Positions 8,409 to 17,400 of a stretch of DNA of 22,670 bases are shown here, piece after piece. The DNA lies in contig NW_014578076.1 in the NCBI RefSeq assembly GCF_000485595.1, positions 17,799 to 40,468 on the forward strand. Reading direction: 5' to 3'. The first letter of the stretch is position 1, and each line of letters starts with the position of its first letter. The translations under genes and the position numbers were made by a program. This DNA is from Priapulus caudatus (Eukaryota; Priapulida; Priapulimorpha; Priapulimorphida; Priapulidae). The notes under the pieces are model-generated. The model searched no databases and was not told the DNA's origin. It saw only the letters and a list, made by a program, of their open reading frames with translations.

Positions 8409-11400
8409 CTGCGGCGAAGACGGCGATTGTGAAGATGAAGAAAGAAACTGAGGTAGACGTACGATATTATAGTAATATACGGTCTTATAAATCGGCAGAG
8501 ACGAAGACTGAGGTAGACGTACGATATTATACAGTCTTAGTGTTAGAAATACCCTATAGTCTCTGAAAACCCAGTCAGTCTCGATTTATTTTCAAAAAAA
8601 CATTTGATTTCTACTGTAATAAAATATGTAACCTATATAGTAGTCCACAAAAATCACCCAGTCCTGATTTTGTTTGAAAACTTCGATTTCTACTAACGTA
8701 ACCTATGTAGTAAAATTCACAACAATTATCCGTTCCAGCAGAAAGGTCCCGAGTCACGGACTGTGGGGTGAATGGTAGCTATTTCAACACCGTGACGCAC
8801 GTTACGTATTTAATGTGGTATGTAACTTCGGCAAGAAAAAGGGGCAATGGCAGTGCTAAATTGTCACGTGTAACACTGCGCAGTTAAAAGCTTCATTCCG
8901 CTCTTTCTCAGCTTACTGGCTTACACTCCAGCGTTCTGAACAGCACCGATACGTTCATCTGTCATACGTACCAGAGCTTGGATCCATCGCCAAGTTCACT
9001 CGATTTGGACAGAAGATAACACAGTCAAAGTGGCAGTGCTGAAAAACATGTGCCGTTTTGTTTCGTTCATCACCTCCAACCAAGGGCACACGGCCGTTGC
9101 GCGGTTCGTTAATTCGTTAATTCGCGTGCGACTAGCTACGGAAAACTATTGCCACTTAATGATATGTGCTAAGCCAGGCGTAAACATACGATGGGTATGA
9201 GAAGAGGTGTACGAAAACATTTTATGACACGACACTGCAATTCGACGATTTCATTAGTAAATCGTAATTTTGTGAACGATTAAATCAATCGGCAATTGCA
9301 TTCGGCACTTAGCGTAGTAAAATCGCCATTGTTATTTATTCATCGCATTTTGCGAAGGTGACGCATGCCAGCAGTAGCCCTGAATTCGATGAGACGAGAC
9401 GATGAGACTTACGGCTATGGGAGCTAGCAGCGAGGAAGGCAGACGGTCTCCACCAGAGTTAAACATGAGCACGTTGCAAACCGAACCCCTGCAACACACA
9501 CAACATCCAACAGTAAATACAAAAAATTCCAGAATAGCGATCCGATACAATAAAATAGTATTAGTAAAAAAACACCGTTTTGCTGTAGTGCTGTTACCTT
9601 ACACCTCATAGATTATATTAAAATATTATATTTAATATTATTAATAGATTATTAATAGATATAGATTAATTTAGTCCTGAGTGCTGAATTAAACTTGTAA
9701 TTTAAGTTAAAAGTTACAGCAAAGGCAACCATATGCATGCCAAAAGGGAATCGAAACATGATATTTATATTATACGAATCGGAACAAAAATATTTTATGA
9801 ATCGAATCGAAATATTTTCGTATCAATGACAGCCCTATAAATTTCTCTTCTATTTTAGCACAATAGCCGCTCGAATCAAACCAAAGTGGTGACATATGCA
9901 GTATGAGAGGTGCCGTACGTGTCCCTCAAGATTCATTTACAATCACTTACTTGTGACGCGACGCCTCTTCTTTAGCTGCAGCCTTGAACCATCGTGCACA
10001 CGTCTGTAAGCAACACGTGTGAGATTAGTAAACGGTAAGCTCTAGCGAGATACGTTACACCGCGGGTGTGACGCGAGGACGACAGAGACGCCACTGCAAC
10101 AACTCACACACGCTGCAGCGTCTCTCACGCTCCTGGCTTCAATCACGACACCCAGCCACTTGTTATCACCTGTTCATTTTCAAGGTCGCAACTAGCTTAT
10201 CAGAATTAGGCAGAGTAAAGAGAATCTGTCATCCCAAAATCGTATAATCGGTCAACTAGCACGCGTGCGTACGTACGGAACGATCCGTGATGGAAAGTCA
10301 CCCGAATCAATAGCCTTGTATTTGTCTCGGTTTTTTAAAGAAAAGATTTTCCTTTTTGCAACCGTTTTCATACTTTCTCAACCATTCAGATACTTATCGG
10401 TACACCTTGTGTAACACCAAGTGTATATTAGTAAGGCTAATATGTCATAGAACACTTGCACATCATTCTTTTCACCAATGTGTGCACCGATCTGCATTTC
10501 AAATTAGATTTGTTTACATATTTAAACATAGCGTGTGATTCTCAATGGCATCCACCGGGTTTTACCCTGTTATACTTGTCTACATGTCAGGATAGGTGTC
10601 AGTCTAAAGAAATTCACGTCACGTAAATACATGCACGTGTTTTGTGGCAGCGTTCCCTTATTTAATTTTCACGATTCTCAAGAATGCAGGCACAAGTTGG
10701 CTGTTCATCGACTGTTTTCTATAGCCAGTAACAGCACCAAACTCATAGTTATATTCATGTTGAAGTCATCAGTAATGTGTATGCTGACATGCAAGCCTAA
10801 ATGTGTCCACATGTATAAATACAGTACACAATCTATTATCCGAAATTATAAAAAACCGAAAAGCTCTGAAAACTTCATTTTTCATGGAGGTCGTCCGCAC
10901 ACCAAAGGTCGTGTTTGGCGCCAAAGGTTCACTGCAGAAATATTAATGTGTTTGGCATTACTCATACATATTGTACTGTACCGGTACAGCACTTGGCTTC
11001 TTGAAAACTTGGGTTTTCGTACTGGCTAGTTACAGGATATATGGTAAGTATATCTGTACTGTACTACCATTCCGAAATCCGAAAAAATTTCAAATTCCGA
11101 AACGTGTCTGGTCCCAAGAATTTCGGATAACAGATTGTGTACTGTATCTCGATTTATTTGAGAGATGATCATTACCTCCGCCCACGGAGTTAACGAAGTA
11201 ACGGAGGACGGGAGGCAATGTAATCGGTCTCGTGTGTGTGTGTGTCCAGCCCGCGCGGCGCGATCGATAGCGCGTCGAGTCAGCGAGCGGCGAGTCAGCA
11301 GCAGGCGAGTGAGTCAGCAGCAACCACCAGCGAGCGGCGAGTCAGCAGCCGCCACCAGCGAGCGGCGAGTCAGCAGCAGGCGAGTCAGTCAGCAGCAGCC

Positions 11401-14400
11401 AGCAGCGAGCGGCGAGCCAGCTCGCAACACATACATGTTACATGCTGGCGGAGGTATGCCCTCTCCGTGAGTGCCCTCTGTCTAGTTTTAAATAAGTTGA
11501 CCGGATCGTGAGCAGACGTGTGTGAATGTTGGGTGCGTGTGTGTGCATGTCTCTTCATATCTACCTCCATGCTGCTGGCAGTGTGAGCGCCATCCAGGAA
11601 GTAGGTCACCCTGCTTCTCCTTAACGTCTGGGCACGTCCCGGCCAGAAGCAGTTCTTCAACCCTGCAGAGAGCAAGAGAGAGAGAGAGAGACGTAGCAGT
11701 CGCCACGGTAACAAGCAGGATATCCGTGATAACAGCTGCCATCCTGCTTAATGTCTACGATGTCAACTTAACACTCGATTAGACTACCAAATTCAATATC
11801 GATGTTATGAAATTAGTCATTTACGATTTCAAGCAAAGGGCATTTTCGCATTCTAGCACTATCTCGGTGATTCGTCATGTTTCTCTAATGCAGTGATGCG
11901 ACCAGCCCAACGCAGTATAAACACTACTATACCAACAGACTATAAATAAAAGATGACAAAAAAAGGAGACCCATTTCAACAGGCTGACAATCCTTGTACC
12001 TTTCCAATACGTTTACAAGGCTATTTATGACTGTATCACATGATATCGAATATCTTACAATACGTTTACGAGACCATTCATGACTGTATCACATGATAAC
12101 GAATATATTACAATACGATTACGAGACTGTTCTGTGACAGACAACCAGGTGCATGTTGCAAAAATCCGAGGTTTACAAACTACTAACTGCATCGCAAAAA
12201 CAAATCGTTCGTTTATATTATGATCGATGTGCGACACCTTCAGAAAACTCGGTCGTGATGGGAAACGTTGGAGCTGTCTGCACCTTGTCACGTGTTCCGT
12301 TCACCTGATTCTGCCTCTGACCACCAACGCCCCGTCTATCTCCACAACCTACGATAAAGAAGAGCGCCTTGTAGCCGAATGTAGGTTGCACTATCACGCA
12401 ATTACGTGGTTTTATGGCACGATATATATATACTTCGGTTGTCAAGCTATATTTAAATCACGTTATATTTACTTTGAAATGCAAATGGAAATCTACATGT
12501 GATAGTAACACTGCAGTTACGCAGTTTTTATGATGTTTTTATCATCTATCTATTTACTCTTGTTTGATATCGGTGCAAAAGCTCTTAGCTTATGTTAATA
12601 ATGTTCATTATATACCGACGAAAATAAGTTTTACTTGAACTTGAACTTGGAAGATTTAACAACATTTGTGGCAGCACCGCGGATAAGATAACTTCAGGAG
12701 TGTAAAATAATTTTGTTACACATATTGTTTGCCAAATAGTATGATAGTCCATCTCCCGTCAGCGAATTCATAATCTGGGAGGGGGGGTGACGAAAACTGA
12801 TACGTTCACTCTGGAAGAGTGACAGCAAACGGGTACTTTTCCATAAGAGTTTTAAACAGGGTCTCGAAACTATATATGGTTCCCTGATAAAATGATCGGT
12901 AAGCATGACAGAGTTATTTATAGTCGCCCGATCGCACTAGAGGTGCCTTGGAGAAAGATTATTTAGTTTAACACTACATGTACTGAATGATCAAAATGCT
13001 ACAATGTATCGACAGCAATGTCATGTCCCAGAATAGCTCCTAGAAACGGTCTTTGCTAGGGTTAGGAACTTAGGAGTATATTGACGTTAGTCACACAGCC
13101 CCGGGCCCCCCACTCCGAGGTCGGAGGGACCGCATGCGCGTTCCCAAAATCTCCGGTAAAGGGGTATTTTTCGCGCGACAAAATCCGGCCCAAGAATTGT
13201 AAAAAAGGGGGTGTATTTGACTTTTCACCCGGAGATTTCTTTAAAAAGGGGGTGTTTTTCCTCTCTTTCTTTCATCTTGAATATCATAGAAAACTTTGTC
13301 AAAACCCGGGATCAAATTCCTGAAATTCCTGCTAGTTTTGAAAGCTTATTCAGGATTATTTCGGATTTAGGAGGGTCTCCAAGGCATGCAGGAAAACCCC
13401 GCAAAAAGCCCGCGAAAGGGGGGTTCAGAAATGTTGGCAGTCCTGAGATAGGGGGGTGCTTTCAAATGGAGGGAACGAGCATATGCGTACCCTAAATAAC
13501 ACTGAGTTACACAGCCTGGTCGGGTTAGTCCCAGAAGTGAAAATGTGTTAAACTTTGACCACTGCACAACACCACATGGTACATTAACCATGACACAATA
13601 ACTATCATGCTTGTAAAAGGTACTGCTAAATCATTTTGCCTGGGGGGGTGGCCAAGCCACGTGCAGTGTTCTTGGCATTTAATGTGCAGTTCGCTGTTGG
13701 CCATGTAATAATATCTACATTGGTCTGGGGGGGGCATGTACAGTCCCCCACCCCGGCCCACACACCATCAGTTACACTGCTCCCTTTTGTATGGTACTAC
13801 AAACCAGTGAAAAAAATACACGAGGGCTCTGGGCGATTTAGCCCCCGAAATGCCAAAAAGAGCCCCGGAAATGCCAAAAAGAGCCCCCGGAAATTTGCAT
13901 AAAGTTCAATGCAAACAAAATTTTAGAGTGCTATTTTCATGCACGCGAGCTTGAAAAGTAGCCCCCGAAAAATGAATTTTTTAAATAATTTTTTCCCTGC
14001 TACAGCGTTGCCCAAATATCACTTCACATTTTCATTCTGGCAGGTTATAATCACGTGAAGTGCAGGCAATAAAAACACACAGGTAAGCAGTGCATTCGTA
14101 CCACACACAGGAAACGCCGGCCGTATATATGTGTCACTACATATATATGCGAAACTTGGTAGATTGGGTCACAGCACATACAGGCCATCCTTAAAAAATT
14201 ACATGTTTGCTGTCTTCCGACCGACCCACGAAAATAGCCGCGACCCAAAAGTTGTTTTTTTACATTTTGGGTTCCAATTTTTTTTTTTTTTTAATTCCTC
14301 ATAGTTAAGACTGAAACACAAAGCATGTGTGGCAAACATGAGGACAGACTTAAAATAACTGTTATGCCTCACACACAAAAAAGACCTACCTACCTACCCA

Positions 14401-17400
14401 CTAAAAAAATCATGGGTCGAAGGACAGCAAACATAGAATTTTTTAAGGATGGCCCGCGCAGCAAACATAAACATAAACAGCGAAAAAATGAATGGACACT
14501 ACCACCAGTGTACCGTCAACAAACAGGCCTTCTCCTCTACCTCAGCTTAGGTCAGCTGATAGAGACACGAATAATAGAAAGCACTGGACCTGAGAGAGAC
14601 AACAACTTGCTGTACAGTACATATATATGCACTAACAGATCAGCGCGATTGAAAGAGGGCGAATGCTTGCATGGCTAGCTCTAGCCATATTGTTATGTTA
14701 CTATCACTCTCATCCTACACACGTCTGCACACCACGCATAAATAAACCCATGCACGCACTCACGTATGCACGCACATGCACACAACGGCACCCACACATG
14801 CAAGCATACGCAATGATACACACACACACACACATGCCTACACACGACAACACACAGATGCACATGCACACACACGCACGCACGCACGCACGCACGCACA
14901 CACGCATGCACGCGCGTGCACGCAGGCACGCACGCACGCACTCACGCATGCACGCGCATGCATGCACACACACACGTACGCACACACACACGCACGCACG
15001 CACACACATCTTACCCTGATGCCTCGCCTCCAGCCAGACCTTGCACAGCTGCAGAGCGAGGGATGCGTTCCACAGCTGCATGTCGCCGGCGAGACCGAGC
15101 TGCGGTGGCGCCCTCTCCCTGTCGTACGTGTGGATGTCGGGTGCTAGCGTCAGTCTGGCTCCTAGCTCCCGCGCGCGCTCGCTCAGCACCTGCATCGGCC
15201 CCGCGGGCTGCGGCACCGTTACCGCGGCAACGTCGTCCTGCGGAGGAAGAATTGACCCGGGTTCAAAGCTCATGTACGTGTTATTACGAGTGCTGGCCAC
15301 TACTGCACCGCTACTGCCACCGCTGCTGCCACCGCTACTGCCACCGCTGCTATCACCGCTACTACACCGCTACTGCCACCGCTACTACCACCGCTACTAC
15401 ACCGCTGCTATCACCGCTACTACACCGCTACTGCCACCGCTACTACCACCGCTACTACACCGCTGCTATCACCGCTACTGCCACCGCTACTACACCGCTA
15501 CTACACCGCTACTACACCGCTACTGCCACCGCTACTGCCACCGCTACTACCACCGCTACTGCACCGCTACTGCCACCGCTACTACACCGCTACTGCCACC
15601 GCTACTGCCACCGCTACTGCCACCGCTGCTGCCACCGCTACTACCACCGCTACTACCACCGCTACTGCCACCGCTACTGCCACCGCTACTACACCGCTAC
15701 TACACCGCTACTGCCACCGCTACTACACCGCTACTACACCGCTACTACCACCGCTACTACACCGCTACTGCCACCTACTGCCACCGCTACTACCACCGCT
15801 ACTACACCGCTACTGCCACCTACTGCCACCGCTACTGCCACCGCTGCTATCACCAGCACAACAAGATCACCCATCTAACACATCATGACACGATATAACA
15901 CCACAGACGACAGGACTCAACACGATGCACCACGCCATGACATGACATACACAACATCACACCACACGACACCACACGACACTACAGGACACACCATGCC
16001 ACGACACCGCACCACGGGACAATAGATTACACGCCAACCCATGACCTGACATGAAATGACACAACATGACATGACATAAAACAACACCACATGATACAAC
16101 ATGACACTACACAACACACCACCCCACCCCACGCCACACCACACACTACACAACACGCCGCGCCGCACCACGCCACGCCACGATACACGCGTCTCACCTT
16201 GAAGATTCCGGCCTTGTGCCACGCGATCTTCTCCACGGTGTCACCGAGCAACGACACGTGATCGATGCCCAGCGATGACACGCCGCACACGACCGGCTTC
16301 CTGTCGACGCAAAACACACGAGCAGCGGTTAACACGTCGTCATGGCGATGCAGCTGCATTCGCTGCAGCCACGACGAATGATACACGTCTCAAAAGACAT
16401 GCAAAACACACAAACGCATCATCGTCACCGCGGCTACGGCCGGGATGGTAACGTCTGTATCTTCATGAGCCAAAAATAACTTCGATGACGGGGAATTCAT
16501 TTTTCACAATGGTCGGTTCCTAATGACCGCATGCAGCAATCATGAAAAAGAGGAAGTGAGCGTGCGCGGAGGATGAGGAATCGATTTTTCATTGGATTCG
16601 GCAAAGCGAAAGGGGAGGGGGCGCATGCGCGGAGGACGGCGGGTTCCTACTCGCTACACGTTCGCACCTGACAATGTTCGTGCAGTCGTACGTTCCGCCG
16701 ATGCCGCATTCCAAGATGGCGACGTCCACCTTTTGTTCGACGAATACGTAGAGAGACATCAACGTCAGGAATCGGAAATAAGCGGGCATCCCAACCTCCG
16801 GATCATGCTGGTTCTGCGCGGTGGGTAATTATCTAATTAACGTGGTCCATTAACGAGCGCGGCACGCATAGCATGCTCTCGTACACTCGATCTAAAATAC
16901 TCTGAAAATAATCTAAAATAATAATCTTCTAAACTAATATAAAATACTCTGAGGAGCCTAGTTAGATTTGGTGCAAGTCTACTGTGTAAACTCTACGTTG
17001 GTCTAAGTTGCCTAAACAAGCTGGAGATGTGGGAATCTCAGAATACTGTTAGAAATTAAAAACCTTTGTGTTGATCAGCCGATTATAGACCTCAAAGAAG
17101 TAACTCGCAAACAGTTTCTTCTCGATCGGCAATCCATTGATTCGGATCCTTTCTCTGGTTTCCACTAGGTGGGGCGACCTGTTTCGACATAAAGTATTTA
17201 AACGAATGTAATTGCGAATGCACGCCCAGATGGCTACGAACAATCATGAAAAAAATATGTGAACTTTTTTCACTATCGTAACTACCCAGCTGATTAGCTC
17301 TTCTTTTTAAATGTTTTTTTTTGTTGTGGAATGAGTGAGCAACGGTGTGATTGCGTGTGATTCAATGGTCATGCAGTACATGTATACTTACGTGAACAGT

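Noticed and set aside
9770-9837. Possible hAT terminus ending near ATGACAGCCCT
   Set aside because: Only one end resembles a transposon terminus; no inverted partner or target duplication found nearby.
10535-11029. 164-residue plus-strand frame in FPGS intron 8
   Set aside because: No domain, no codon bias, and it runs into the left half of the pogo-type MITE.
13089-13517. Possible LTR pair or solo element at 13089/13505
   Set aside because: Two short similarities (about 13 and 25 bp) lie at different distances (416 and 348 bp), so they are not the ends of one repeat pair.
14916-15898. 320- and 285-residue frames rich in Leu/Pro, Thr/Ala and His
   Set aside because: They run through the CA array, FPGS exon 7 antisense and the 11/12-bp minisatellite. 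Mixed unit lengths shift the frame, so no protein repeat is maintained.
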